Position numbers and translations under genes: made by a program. DNA of 64,000 nucleotides from Pseudofabraea citricarpa (Eukaryota; Ascomycota; Leotiomycetes; Helotiales; Dermateaceae), in the NCBI GenBank assembly GCA_029641185.1, contig JAPWGK010000025.1, forward strand, positions 434,001 to 498,000, given 5' to 3'. The notes below the pieces were generated by a model, which saw only the letters and a program-made list of their open reading frames with translations, made no database searches and was not told the origin of the DNA. Shown one piece after another: positions 20,608 through 33,186 of this stretch. Every line of letters starts with the position of its first letter. Positions within the stretch are counted from its first letter, which is position 1.

Positions 20608-23600
20608 ATGGCTACTGGTAACAAGATCCCTCATATTAGTGCTGATGCCCAGCACGAAGATGAACTGCAATATGGCCATGGCCCTCTGAGCCTGGAAGAA
20701 CTTGAAGAGAAGTAGGTGATTCACTATTGACCCCCTTTATATCATCCTCTGGAACTAAGGTAAGCTCAGGTATCCGAACCGCCCACACAACCACTCCAAA
20801 ACTTTCCCCTTTCATGTTCTATACCTCAATCTATTCAATCCTCTCAATGAGAATAGAAAGAACTCCAACGGTCCTACGGTCGCTCGTGCCAAAGTAGGAC
20901 CTCATGGAAAGAAAAAGCCAAATGCTCAAGATACTCGCTACAAGATCATTGAACGCTTTATCTCAAGATGGAGGAACGATGTTGGCTTGGACTTTTTCCC
21001 GGCTATTCGTCTCATCATTCCCGAAAAGGATCGAGAGAGGCCGATGTACGGCCTCAAGGAGAAGGCTATCGGCAAGATCATTTGCAAGATGCTGAACCTA
21101 CCTGCAACTTCTGAAGACGGTTATAATCTGACCAATTGGAAATTGCCTGGCCTGAATGCCGCGTCTCGTATGGCTGGAGATTTTGCAGGTCGATGTTATG
21201 AGGTATTGAAGAAGCGACAGATGAGAACTAGTCCGGGAAAGTTGACCATTGCTGAGGTCAACGTGATGCTTGATAGGCTTGCAGCTGCTTCCAAGGAAGA
21301 TGAGCAGTTGCCTATATTTCAAGAATTCTACCGCGAGATGAATGCCGAAGAAATGTTATGGCTGATCCGGATCATCCTGCGACAGATGAAAGTTGGAGCG
21401 ACCGAGAAAACGTTTCTCAATGTGAGTAGATCGTCAGCAAATTGATGACTTAACTAATTTCTATGGTAGGAATGGCACAAAGACGGGGAGGCTCTTTTCA
21501 ACGTAACTTCAAGCCTACGTCGTGTGTGTTGGGAGTTGACCGATCCAAATATCCATCTCGAAGGTGGCGAAGCTGGCATCTCCATCATGGAATGTTTCCA
21601 GCCACAACTCGCACAATTTCAGATGTACAGCTTTGAGAAAATGGTAGAAAAGATGCAGCTTGGAAAAGATGACGATTTCTGGATTGAGGAGAAGTTGGAT
21701 GGTGAAAGAATGCAAATGCACATGGTCGAGGATCCCAAAACTCCCGGTGGGCGACGGTTTGCATTTTGGTCTCGTAAAGCCAAAGACTACACCTACCTTT
21801 ATGGCAATGGCTTCGAGGATGACAACTCGGCCTTGACCAGACACATCAAAGACGCATTTAATCCGAATGTTCGAAATATTATTCTTGATGGAGAGATGAT
21901 TACGTGGGATCCTGAAGCAGACATCATGGTTCCTTTTGGTACGCTTAAAACCGCGGCCCTTTCCGAACAACGTAACCCATTCCAATCTACCGGTCCACGG
22001 CCCTTATTCCGTGTTTTTGACTGCCTATACTTGAATGACGAGCCGATCACAGGTTATATGTTGAAAGACAGGCGGAACGCGCTTGAAAAGTGTGTAAAAG
22101 ACGTGCACCGACGAATTGAGATACACCACTATCAATCTGCTAAAACGGCGAACGAGATCGAGCCTGCTCTGCGCTCAATTGTTGCAGAGGCTTCAGAAGG
22201 ATTGGTTTTAAAGAACCCACGCTCAGTTTATAAATTGAACGATCGTAACGATGCCTGGTTGAAGGTGAAACCGGAATATATGGAAGAGTATGGAGAATCG
22301 TTGGATTGCGTTGTTATTGGTGGTTATTATGGCTCTGGCCATAGAGGTGGACGACTTGCTACTTTTCTGTGCGGGTTGAGGGTCGATGAAAGTATCCGTC
22401 GCCATAGTAAGTGACGTATGCTTGACGCTGAGACAAAAGCTAATGGGTCATCAGATGCCAACCCGGAGCTTACTTATTCTTTCTTCAAGGTTGGTGGTGG
22501 TTTCAAGGCTGAAGATTATGCCAACATCATGCACCAAACAGAGGGGAAATGGATAGAATGGAATCAAAGGAATCCTCCAAATGACTACATAGAACTTGGG
22601 GGTCACGCCAGCAACAGGCAATGCGAACAACCCGACGTATGGATCAAACCTAGCGACTCGGTCGTCCTCGAAGTAAAGGCTGCTTCGGTGGTAGTTTCTG
22701 ACCAGTTCCGCATCGGACTCTCACTGCGCTTTCCGCGATTCAAAAAGGTCCGACCTGACAAAAACTGGGAGAGTGCCTTGAGCGTTGAAGGGTTTATGAA
22801 TCTAAAATCCAAAGCCGAGAAAGAATCACAAGAGAAAGCATTCAAGGTCGATGAGTCACGAAAGCGAAACATAGCCAAGAAGATGAAGAAGGAAATGCAC
22901 ATCGCCGGTAACGATATCAAGCTGGCGACACCTTATGCTGGGCCAAAAACGGAAGTGTTTGAAGGCTTGAATTTCTGTGTTATGACTGAAATGCTTGATC
23001 CTGTCAAGAAGGACAAAGCAGAGATTGTACAGGCTATCAAATCCAATGGTGGAGCAACCTGGCAGACACCTGCAGCAAAAGAGGACTTAATTGTGATTAG
23101 CGACAAGAGGGTCGTCAAAACTGCGAGTCTGATCAAGTCAAATATCACAAATATCGTCAAAGCAAGATGGGTGTTCGATTGCATTCACCAAGCAGAGATC
23201 GACATCGGGAAAGAACGCTTTCTCGTCCCTCTCGAACCGTGTCACATGTTGCACACGACGCCCGATGCCATCGAGGGTGTCCAAAGCCACGTCGATGGCT
23301 ACGGTGACAGCTATACACGCGATGTGGATTCCAAAGAATTGAAACAGGTCTTTGAGCAGATGCAGTTTATCAAGATGGAAGGATTTGACTACGACGGGTT
23401 TCTAGAGGAGATGGAAACACAAGATCACACGGCTAAGATGGACGACCTGAAAGGATGGCTGTTCAGAAGATGCGTCGTCTACATTGCTCCGTCCTCATCC
23501 CGAACATCAAACCTCGACAGGATTCTTGTTCGGAACCAGCTCCTCTTTGCCAGTGCTCAAGTAGCTGAGGATATAGAGGACCAGAGAATCACGCACATTG

Positions 23601-23767
23601 TCATCCTGGACGCGCAGACCGAGAGGGAGGCCGTCAAGGAGCTCAGGAGGCATGTCGTTGAATCCGGCAGAAGGAAGTTGCCGAGGTTCGTCACGAGCGA
23701 GTGGGTGCAGGAGAGCTGGGAGGAGGGCACGCTACTGGACGAGGAGCGATTCGCAGTGGTGGTTTAG
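20608..23767 (+). CDS. lig4: DNA ligase IV (ATP-dependent)
   Basis: Four exons: 20608-20711, 20770-21421, 21470-22406, 22455-23767; 1001 residues, the usual length. The last intron is taken as 48 nt with the acceptor at 22454; an in-frame alternative acceptor at 22439 would give an unusually short 33-nt intron. An N-terminal DNA-binding domain precedes the nucleotidyltransferase core. Motif I is EEKLDGERMQ with the adenylated Lys at about 327, motif IV is EGLVLKNP, and motif V is WLKVKPEY. The OB-fold region follows, with KVGGGFKAEDYANI. Two C-terminal BRCT domains flank an XRCC4/Lif1-binding linker. The enzyme seals double-strand breaks in non-homologous end joining in the nucleus. All catalytic motifs look intact. 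Confidence 0.96.
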
Positions 23768-24140
23768 TTTTAGTTCCTTAGCAAAACGGTTGGATAGTTT
23801 GGCGGAGTGAGAGAGCCGGAGATCCGGAGGCCCAGGCGACCGAGATGTGTTGAGGATGCTGAATGCCTGGACGAAATGCCGTGGATGAGATATCTCCTCG
23901 GGGATGGATAGAATCACATTAAAAACAGAGTACCACTTGGATAGACTTCGCACGTGAGTTCCATTGACGCTTGGCTCGAGGACTTGGCTCGAGGCCTTGG
24001 CACCTTCTTGGGGGGGGAACCCTATCTCGTGGCGGTTGATGATGGATGGATGGATGGATGGTTTCGCTCAAGTAGTACGGTACGGCTGTGGGGTTACAGT
24101 ACGGTTGCATTCATGATTTTCTGGGGAGGAAGTGGTTGTG

Positions 24141-24168
24141 TTGGTGGTGGTGGTGGTGGTGGTGGTTA
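24141..24168. repeat. (GGT)n microsatellite
   Basis: About eight GGT units; the opposite strand reads as poly-His codons, which creates a spurious ORF. Confidence 0.85.
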
Positions 24169-24356
24169 TGGTTGATCGCACAGGATGGAATGGGATAAGA
24201 TGGATATATTGGATTTAGGGATGGTCTCGTCGTCGAATCATGTTTCCTCGATAACGAATCTAGGGCGTATTGGTTTGGTCTGGTTGGTGTAGTACGTGAT
24301 GCAATGCGATGCGATGCAATTGATTTTGAATCGGGTCGAGTCGAGTCGATCGATCG

Positions 24357-24455
24357 GGTTGGTTTTGGTTGGTTTTGGTTGGTGGTGTTTGGTTGGTAAT
24401 CATGTATCAATGAATTTGATTTGATTTGATTTATTTTGATTTGATTTGATTTAAA
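24357..24455. repeat. TTGGT / TTTGAT tandem repeats
   Basis: Alternating GGTTGGTTTT units (24357-24395) pass into TTTGATTTGAT units (24415-24455). Confidence 0.75.
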
Positions 24456-27377
24456 TATGGGTTGAAATTTGTGAATTCATTAATTGGTTTTATCATTTGG
24501 TTCTCATCTGTCGGACCGTGTATGGATTTGGTTGGGCGTGGGAGGTGGGGGCGGGTGAGTCAACGTTGTATAGTATGGTATGGTATGCGTGCGTGCGGTT
24601 GTGAATCTCTCTTGTTTTTTTTTTTCTTTCTTTCTTTCTTTCTGCTTTTTCTCTCTCACGAGATCAGGGAGAAGCGGTGCGTGGGTGCGTGGGGTTTAAC
24701 TTTGCATCACTGTGCGAGCGAGGTTGGTGTACGGTAGGGGATGCTGGGTAAAGGGGGAGGGGGAGGGGGAAAAGTGATAGAGATTATTTTATTCCCCTTC
24801 GTCTGCGAGCCTGGGAGTCTGGGTCTGGTTTACGGGCAGGAGAGGGCAGGGCTAGATAGATGGGTTGGGGGGTGATGATGATGTCATTTGCTGATTTTAC
24901 CTCTTCTTCTTCTTCTTTTTTGTTAGGAAAAGGAAAAGGGAAAAAAAGAAGAAGAAGAGGAAAAAAAGGATAATTGAGATGGAGTAGCAAGAGGAGAGAG
25001 AAAAGAAAAAAGAGGCTGAGACTTTGATGGGTGACGTTTAACGGTCGATGGTTGAGGGTTGCTTCTGCTTCTGCTTCTGGTGCCTGAGTACGTACTACGT
25101 AAGGTACAGGAGGTATGTAGCGAGCGAGCGATGACGATGGTCATGAATGTATGTATAGACAAGACAAACTTGATCTCGGTCTGGGCTCTGAACTCTCGCG
25201 AGTCAGAGACTCAGAGACTCAGAGCTTCACGCCGTGCCGTGGTTCGTGAGGCCATCCTTGTACTGGGACTGTACGGTACCTACAGGAGAGAGACCGAGTA
25301 TTCCATCAGTGGTTCGTCCGAGTGGGTTTTTTTTTTCTTTTTCTTTTCTTTCTTCTTCTTCATCAACTGGCTCTCTCCTCTCGGCTGAGGCAGAGACAGT
25401 TGTGGGAACGTGATTATCATTGATCAACCGGAAACACATCTACTACGTTGTATACCAAGTAACACGGTGTCTGCTCCATCTCGTCTCCTTTGTTTCTTGT
25501 CTTCGGCTCCTCCTCCTTCTCGTCGACACCGATTACGGATGGACCATGGAGCTCCACTCGGGTTCACCTTCACCTTCACTTCTCGTCAAGATTTGTCTAC
25601 GTGGTTGGTGAGATCTACCTTTTCCTCTGGCGGGATCCGGGAGATAGCCAACCATGGTCCATGAGGGCGCCGGAGTCGGGCAGCCGTGCGTACAGTACCT
25701 CGTAGGTGGGCGCGTGCGGGCGTTTGCTCGCTGACTTGTCCTGTCCTGTTGTGTCGTGTGTCTTCTTGTCTTGTCTTGTCTCTCGCCTCGCCTCGCCTCT
25801 GGTTAATTAGACTTTCCAGCGGTGTGGGATGATGAACCCTGAAGAGGAAAAGGGAAAAGGGAAAAGGGAAAAGTGTGGAGAAGAAGAAGAAAGGTCTTGA
25901 GCCCTGGTTTACTGTATGCACATCACAGAACAGATTGCCCTCCTCGTCACCGTCACCGTCACGACAAGAAGAAGAAAAAGAAGGCCACTCCCTCAGCCGA
26001 GATTTAGCAGTGGTCGAATGAAGTACATGTACATGTACCGTCCGAGTACCGAGTGGGGAGCAGCAGTTATGGAGCCATCGAGTGGGTGTTTCTTATTGAT
26101 TTTTTTTTCTTTTTTTTTTTTTTTTGGTGTTTCCGGGCTTGTGTTGTGGGTTGTGGATTGTGGTTGTTGTTATTATTATTGTGGGCTGGGTCGGGTTGCG
26201 CTGCGCTGGTCCGTTTTACTTTATGTTCTGCATGGCTTCCCGTCGGCGGCTGTGGTGGTGGTTGTTGTTGCCAGTGCAGTGCAGTGCAGGTCAGTAACAA
26301 GTGCAAGACATACATACCAGACCCCCGTGGTGGGGTTTAGTTGAGCAGCCAGCTGAGAGAGTTGAGTTGAGTTGAGTCGAGCTGAGTTGAGTGAGCTGGC
26401 AGTGTTGAGAGGTTGCTAATAAGGATGATGAATCAGCAGGCTGTGACTGGAGCAAGAATGGATGATTGAGGAATGTGCTACTGTAGGGTACTGTACTGTA
26501 CGGCAACCCCCAGCATCATCGAATCCCACGACTTTTTGTATGCGGATGCAGGCCCCGTCGCTTGTGCTTGTGCTTGTGCTTATGCTTATGCTTGTGCCTT
26601 TCGGCGAACTCCTACTGACAACTGTACAACTGGTCGAGTATTTATGCTTGTTATGCTAGTTGTGCTTGTTGTTATGCTTGAACCCCTAAAGTATCCCCCA
26701 CGTCCGTCCCCGTAAAAGTAGCTGACTCCTTCGTGTTGCCCAGCACCAGCCCTGCCTGTGCTCGCTATGACTGCTGTAAGGAGCCCTGCTGCTGTTGCCT
26801 GTGTGAGTGTGAGTGTGAGTGATCATGTATAGCCACCTAGCCACCTTGCCATCTCTGCCAGCTCCCCCGAGATATGCAGCGGCAAAAGGGGCAGAAGACA
26901 CAATACATATACTACCGTGTGAGCTTATAAGCCTATGATCCTGTGAAGCTGTCATGTCAGGTGTGTGTGAGGTTGACGTGTGTCCGGCCAAAGATCCTTA
27001 TCTAGACTTTCCCGCAGGCCACTCCTCTCAACTCCTCTCTCCCCCCGTTCCCGGCGACCAGCTGCAGCATTCAACTCAGCAGCAGCCTTATTCAGCCCAA
27101 GCGCGGCTTTTCACATCCCACCCACCCTTCAGCCATCCAATCCATCTATCGCGCCCCGATTAACAAACTTATCTGGCTGACACTGACTTCCACTTACTTA
27201 CATACATCACATCACCTACATACACCTTGACCCCCCCCCGACAACCCCAGACTTGTCCTCTTCTTTTACACTCTCACCCACACTCATCTGACACTCACAC
27301 TCTCATCTCCAACTCTTCACCACATGTCCTTCTCCATCTGAGCCCTCCATCCCTCTGTTTCGACCCTGAAGCCTGAG

Positions 27378-27452
27378 ATGCCGCCTCACCAAGACCACCA
27401 AACGCAACTGTGCCTAGAACTCACCCAGACCACGAGAACCGTCTTCCGATAA
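27378..27452 (+). promoter_or_regulatory. 25-codon upstream ORF in the leader of the 27631 gene
   Basis: ATG at 27378 opens a frame of 24 residues ending in TAA at 27450-27452, about 180 bases before the main ATG and not overlapping it. It matters only if the transcript starts upstream of 27378. Confidence 0.35.
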
Positions 27453-27630
27453 GACCACAACACCCCGAATCCGAGCCTCTGGAGCCTCCCAGAGCCAGCC
27501 AGCAGACTTCATTACCTTATCGATCCATCCCTGGTCCATAATTCCCATCTGCCGCGTTGCCATAACATAATAGTCACGGACGCTTCCGTACCTGCCAACC
27601 CACCTCACGCGACCTGCGGCCTCATTGACC

Positions 27631-29082
27631 ATGTTGGCCCCGAGATCTTTTCTGTTCAGTCGCCAGCAGAATATGCAACCGCGACCCTTCAACCATGAGA
27701 GATCAGCTTCAGAGAAGAGGAATGCGTCATCAACAACAAAGGACAAGAGCGCCATGTCCCGAACGACCACCATCGCCGAGTCGCGACCAACAACACCAAC
27801 CGAACCCGTCATCATCCCGATGCGAGCCAGCCACGACAGCGAGAGCCAGAGAGCACAGCTGAGGAACGAACGTCCACGACACCGAGCCCCGTCGACCAAG
27901 TCCGACCGACGTGCTCGCAGCATTCATTCCCCTGATGCGATCCCTCCGTCGGTCGCAGCCTTGCTGGCAATCACCTCGATACCCGCCCACAAGACAAACA
28001 GCCTGCGCCGGAGGGGGAATTCAGGACAGCGATTGACCGTCGATGCCATACTACAACACACGGGGGACGTCGAGAAGGAGCAGCAATTGAGTCTATCGCT
28101 AGGCCGAGGTCATCTGGACTTCCTGCTAAGTCCCCCGGAGGAGCTGGAGGAAGATGATTTCCTCGTAGGCAGCGAGGGAGGCATGGAGTCAGTCTTGTCC
28201 ACGAGGACTATGTCGAGCGAGTCCATGCCATCCCTCGACGGCGACTCGACTCTCTCACCTTCGCCGTCGCTGCGCTCGCTGACCACGCCGGGGTCTCGAG
28301 GGAGGAGGTCACTACCGATTCGCCATGTAGTCTCAACACCACCTGGCCAGGCCGTGGACGATCCCCTCTTCACACCCGAGCTGGACATCGATGAGATGGA
28401 TTTCAGGGTCTTTCAGCGGCCGGAAGAGGACGACGAGAAGCCTATTGAGATTCAGATGCCACCGCGCAAGTCGGCATTCAAGTCGAATCTGACAGCCTCT
28501 CTGCGTGCTCTAGCGTCAGCCGCCAGATCATTCTCAACTCTCACAACCCCCATGATTACACCCGACGATTTCCTCACGCGATCTATCATATCCATCGACC
28601 CCAGGGTCCCATTTACCGACGAGCGCATGCCCCCACGACTCGAAGACACACCAACGCCTGCCCTCCGTCGCTACCTGAATCCCACCACCAACGCGCCCAT
28701 CGAGGCTCACGTGCCCTCATCACTCGCACAAGCAACCAGCACAAGCAAGTGCACAGCCTCGATCCAGATGCAGACGTACAAAGTTTCTCGCTCGGCCAGG
28801 GGTACATCACCCAGCGTCATCAGTCGCCGCACGCAACCCACCTCTGAGGATGCCTTTGCCGAAGTGGCCGCCGGGCCTGTGGCTCGCCAGAGAGACATGC
28901 GCGAGAACAGCGACTTCATCAGGATCGCTGTGATGGAGATGGCCATGCGGAAGAAGGGCAAGTTGGATGACCAGAAGCCCGGGCGAGCACGATGGGCCCT
29001 CCCAGCACGCAAACCCTCGACGAAGCCGTACGAGATAGGCCAGGATGGGATTCCAGTGCGATGGATACCCGTTACCTACTGA
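27631..29082 (+). CDS. Conserved Pezizomycotina protein of unknown function
   Basis: Single exon from ATG 27631 to the stop at 29080-29082; 483 residues. An in-frame TTG at 27625 is not used. The N-terminal 110 residues are basic and Ser/Thr-rich. Conserved-looking blocks follow: PPSVAALLAITSIP, RLTVDAILQHT with an acidic PPEELEEDD stretch, SAFKSNLTASLRALASAARS, RRYLNPTTNAP, and a strongly ordered C-terminus (DFIRIAVMEMAMRKKGKLDD, RARWALPARK, RWIPVTY). I recognise the arrangement from filamentous-fungal proteomes, where it is annotated as hypothetical. No enzyme motif or membrane segment is present. Long repeat-rich flanks and a uORF suggest regulated expression, but that is inference. Confidence 0.82.
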   Translation: MLAPRSFLFSRQQNMQPRPFNHERSASEKRNASSTTKDKSAMSRTTTIAESRPTTPTEPVIIPMRASHDSESQRAQLRNERPRHRAPSTKSDRRARSIHSPDAIPPSVAALLAITSIPAHKTNSLRRRGNSGQRLTVDAILQHTGDVEKEQQLSLSLGRGHLDFLLSPPEELEEDDFLVGSEGGMESVLSTRTMSSESMPSLDGDSTLSPSPSLRSLTTPGSRGRRSLPIRHVVSTPPGQAVDDPLFTPELDIDEMDFRVFQRPEEDDEKPIEIQMPPRKSAFKSNLTASLRALASAARSFSTLTTPMITPDDFLTRSIISIDPRVPFTDERMPPRLEDTPTPALRRYLNPTTNAPIEAHVPSSLAQATSTSKCTASIQMQTYKVSRSARGTSPSVISRRTQPTSEDAFAEVAAGPVARQRDMRENSDFIRIAVMEMAMRKKGKLDDQKPGRARWALPARKPSTKPYEIGQDGIPVRWIPVTY

Positions 29083-30773
29083 GATCCACCGCCCATCGCT
29101 TGGGAATTAAGGCATATTTCCGTCGGATCTGTTGTCTGCATTGGGTTATGCGCACCAGGTGCCGACTGACCGCGCTCAGACGTCACCATGAACTCTCAGG
29201 AGAAAGCCAATGAGGGAGCCGACAAGCGGTCCAGATGGTCGCTTGGTTGGGAGAGACGCACCACAACGGCGCCATCCCATCTTCCGTTAGAGCGTCGCAG
29301 CTTTTGGTGGTTCCATTTTCATTCTAGAAGGTGGTCAGCCACCCAGCATCAGGGTTACGTTTTCATTGCCATCCCACTCTTTCTCCAGCCCTGTCGGAGT
29401 TGGTCGATTATCAATTCGGTCCACTTGGAACGAATCCTCTGCCGTTTGCCGATGTCGCATGTTGAGTATCAAGATTGCGAGAGCCGAGCGAGGGTTGGAA
29501 ATACAGAGCACCTCAACACAGAGCCACGGCGAGGAGATTTGCCTTTGCGAATCTCGTGTTCCAGCTCGCTCAAATTCGGAGCCCTCGGCGAAGATTCACA
29601 GGGTCCCGGCATGGGTACTCGGATCAGGGTCCTGCCCGTTTAAGGATCAGGGTGATCAATGCGGGGCCTTACTTTCGCATGTGTGACAAGTTCCAACGTG
29701 GCACCCGGTCAACAATTCAATGTCGCGGAATCGCGGCGCATCGCCGTTGGCCGTTGATAGCTTCCGCATCGAGACTCTTCTTCCTCAGGGACCTGCCCTC
29801 GGAATGAAATTCTTAATCTCGAGCGCTTTGCCTAGTCTCGATTCTAGGGTCTTTCAAGAAGGTCACAACGATCGACTAAGGGATGAGTCAAAGCTCTGAG
29901 TACCGGCATGAAAATCACAGACGGTGCCTTATCCGAAGATCGGAAGTTAACGGCGGTGAAAGATGGGGTTTTTCATTATGCGAATCATGGTGTTGGGGCA
30001 AGAGGTCGCGCGACATCCGCTGCTCTGTACCTTTTTTTCTCAATCGAGGATCAAGGGTTGAGGAAGATGTGGTGGTATGTTTCTGTTGTGGATGCATAAC
30101 TTTTGCCTTCCTTTGAGGTTTTTGGTTTTTGGCTGCATGCTGTTAAGCGCGTTCACGTTCACATGCATGCTGCAGCATCTTGCATGGCTTGGCGCACAAA
30201 TCGAAGAGGCGGGGGATATTTTTTTTATTTTTTATTTTTTATGGCTGTGGGGAAGGGGAAGGGAAAGAGGGCATTTGGTTTCCTTTTTTTTTTCTTTTTC
30301 CTCTCTTAAAATTTAGCATAGAATCCAGACATGGATGGACATGGGGTTATGGAAAGACAGACACAGACAGACATTGGGACGGAGTATTTTTTTTCTTCTT
30401 TTTCTTTCGGGCAGGGTGTCAACGGATGAGGCACATGGAATATTATGGATTGCTATTTGCTATCTGCTATGGAATTGTTATGGATACCTCGTTGTTATGG
30501 ATATGGATATGGATATGGATATTCTTTATATGTTTACATGTTTATGATATCATAGCAAGCGAGCGAGGTGTTGGGAGAGATTTGAGAGAGATTTGAGATT
30601 TGAGAGAGAGAGAGAGAGATGAATGAATTATATCAGATATGTCTTTTTGGAACGTGCTTGTTTGATTTTTGATTTTTGATTTTGATTTGTTTGATTATTT
30701 GGTTGTTTGATTACTTCGTGATACCTCTTAAGAGAGAGAGGGGGGGTGGGTACCTAGGTAGGGGATAAAGAGA

Positions 30774-30804
30774 GAGATGAGATGAGATGAGATGAGATGA
30801 GACA
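30774..30804. repeat. (GATGA)n microsatellite
   Basis: Five to six perfect GATGA units in the 3' intergenic region. Confidence 0.85.
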
Positions 30805-32739
30805 AAGTTTATTCATATATATGTCAATACGCCCATACCATCTTGCAGGACGTAGTAGTAGTGATCGAGGGGTGATTACCGGTAGCTCTACACAGGTAGG
30901 TAGGGCAGGTGCGCAATAGCAACAGCAATAGCGTATTCACTTCTCTATACGCCGTAAGCTTAACCGGTGATATAGCTGTTCTGCAGGAGTAGGTAGCCAG
31001 CTAGCTAGCTAGCTATTCGCTTGTCCTGGTTGGATTTCTCCTCTCACACTTATCTATACCTGTACTTGTACTCGTACCTGTACTTGTACTTGTATTTTAT
31101 TAATACTCTTATACCTCGGTATTCTTTCTCGTCTGAAGACGTACCATGATACGGAGACGCCGTCTCTATCTTTCTCTTGCGCATCAAGACATCTCGGGAT
31201 CTTTACTCTTTGTAAAAACTCGCGTCTCGAGTCTCGAGTCTCGCGTCTCGCGTCTTCTCTCTTTATAGGAGGTGTATTCCCCCGTAGGTTAGAGGTAGGA
31301 GATGGGAGATAAGATAAGATGAGATAGAAGATAGAAAGGGAGGAGGAGAGGACGAGAGAAGGAGAGGTAGATTGTTTATATTCAACCTTTTTCCTGTTGA
31401 TGGATGAGGGATTGAGATATAGGTTATAGCGATTAAGTGAGTGAGTGAGAGATATTATATTAGAAGATAGCTGGTTGTTATTGCCATTTTCGCTTCTCTT
31501 CCTCTGCTTTATACCTCCTAGCTAATCCTTAAACGTTATTCCTTAAGGATTATAATCTCCTAGCCTCGTTCCGTTTTAATCAAGCACGGGCAAACAAGCA
31601 ATAAAGTCAAGAGAAGATTACTTACCTATCCTTTTACATCATCTCGCTTCCTCGATCTGATATCCCTTTCCGATCAAAAGCTATCACCGGTATCTTTTTC
31701 TTTAGTCGAGGAGAGGGCAGGGTAAAGAGAGGATGCAGGAGAAGGAGGAGAAGAGAAGGAAGGGAGTAAATATGTTGATTATTAGCTTCGCGTGTTTGAG
31801 AAGAAGAGAGGGGGGGAAAGAAGCGGGGGAGGGAATAAGTAAGGCGAGATGAGGTAAGACTAATACCGGTTTATCTCGGGTGTTATACTCACACTTACAG
31901 TCTATGACCGCCAAGTTGGAACACCTGAAACAAGCACGCCAATTGTCAGGTCGTCACGGCTCGTTTTCGACGTTCTCAAGGTTCCCCTGCCAGGCTGGCA
32001 CGGTGTTTAGCAGGGCCGAGATCGATTTCTTGGTGTTTTCCAGCTTTATTCTCAATCCGGGTGTTCCAATTTCGGCGCCAGGCACTATATCTTCCTACTC
32101 ATATATATATACCTGTTATACTTGTAATAATAATAGCAATAGCCAGCTACATGTCACTTTAAACCTTTACGTCTATGTCTAAGTTCACTTAACTAGATAA
32201 GCAAGGAAGTGAAATATATTCAATTACAAAGACCTATCTAATTTCGAGTCTTGTCTTAGCTTATAAGTACCTAGGTGATAATCACAGAGAGTAGCGAGCT
32301 AGATGATAGGTATACTTGATCTTACTACCTCTCATATTTAGGGAAACGTAGGTAAAGAATCCTCTTCTAAGTTACTCCAACCAACTAACGCTCTCCCTAG
32401 GTAATCAGTTAATCATAACACAAACACACCCATCCTCACAAACCCCCCTCTTTTTTCTTCTCCAGAAAAAGTATGAGAGGAATCATATGCTGGGCTACAG
32501 CCTACATAAAATAAAGGTCTCTCTCCTATAGGACTCCTCCTTCTTCCTCAGACAAATCAACATCCTTCGAACAAGAGAATTCATTCACTTTGGTGCCCAT
32601 CGATCCATTGATCTATACACAGCCAACCGACAAAAATAATCAGAACCAAGAGAAAATCAAAATTCAAATGAAACCAATTATATATATATTTTTTTTGTCC
32701 CGTCTCGTCTCTTATCCTTCTCTCTTTCTATGTATGTAC

Positions 32740-32788
32740 GTCCAGCCCAGCCCAGCCCAGTCGACTCGACTCGACTCGACTCCCGACC
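32740..32788. repeat. CCCAG and CGACT short tandem repeats
   Basis: Three CCCAG units followed by four CGACT units, 400 bases beyond the FMP27 stop codon. Confidence 0.8.
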
Positions 32789-33186
32789 TATAAACTTATA
32801 TGATGTACAAAAAAACACGTCCTTCCTTCCTAATCCTGATCCTAATCTTCATCTTCATCCTCGTCGACCACGACAACAAGTAGACGTATTATTAAAGTCA
32901 TCTCATGCTTTTCTCTTTCTCTCCTCTCCTTCCTCCTCTCTTGAAATCGCACGTCCATCTACTCCACTACACTCGCCTGCACTCCACATACACCACACCA
33001 CCCCGAGCAAACTAAGCAAGTCCAACATGAAAGTCAAAAGCACACACACGAAAAAACATCTTCCTCCCAGCCCAACTAAATGCATCGCACCTTCAATCAA
33101 TTCATTCCCTTCGCCCTCGTTTCATATCCAGGAAAATATCTTACAAACGGAAAAATCAAAAATCAAAAAAAGATCAACCGTCATCA

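Larger units (their letters stand above)
23768..27630. other. Long repeat-rich intergenic region and leader of the 27631 gene
   Basis: About 3.9 kb without a supported gene. It contains GGT, TTGGT, TTTGAT, AAG/CTT and poly-T/poly-A tracts, G-rich runs and short palindromes. The last ~650 bases are C- and CA-rich like a long fungal 5' leader. All ORFs (up to 142 codons) are repeat translations. A non-coding RNA could be present but cannot be shown from sequence. Confidence 0.55.
29083..33186. other. Long repeat-rich intergenic region between convergent genes
   Basis: About 4.1 kb without a supported gene. It has many microsatellites and T-rich tracts (30210-30300, 30388-30412, 30601-30620, 30774-30804, 30998-31016, 32098-32112, 32745-32788). 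ORFs here are short or repeat-derived. It must hold the 3' ends of the 27631 gene and of FMP27. Confidence 0.55.

Noticed and set aside
24141..24410. CRISPR-like or structured array from spaced repeats
   Set aside because: The repeats are simple GGT/TTGGT microsatellites without spacers, and the host is eukaryotic.
25910..26720. ORFs of up to 142 codons in the 26-kb region
   Set aside because: Translations of poly-T and GT-rich tracts; no domain or codon signal.
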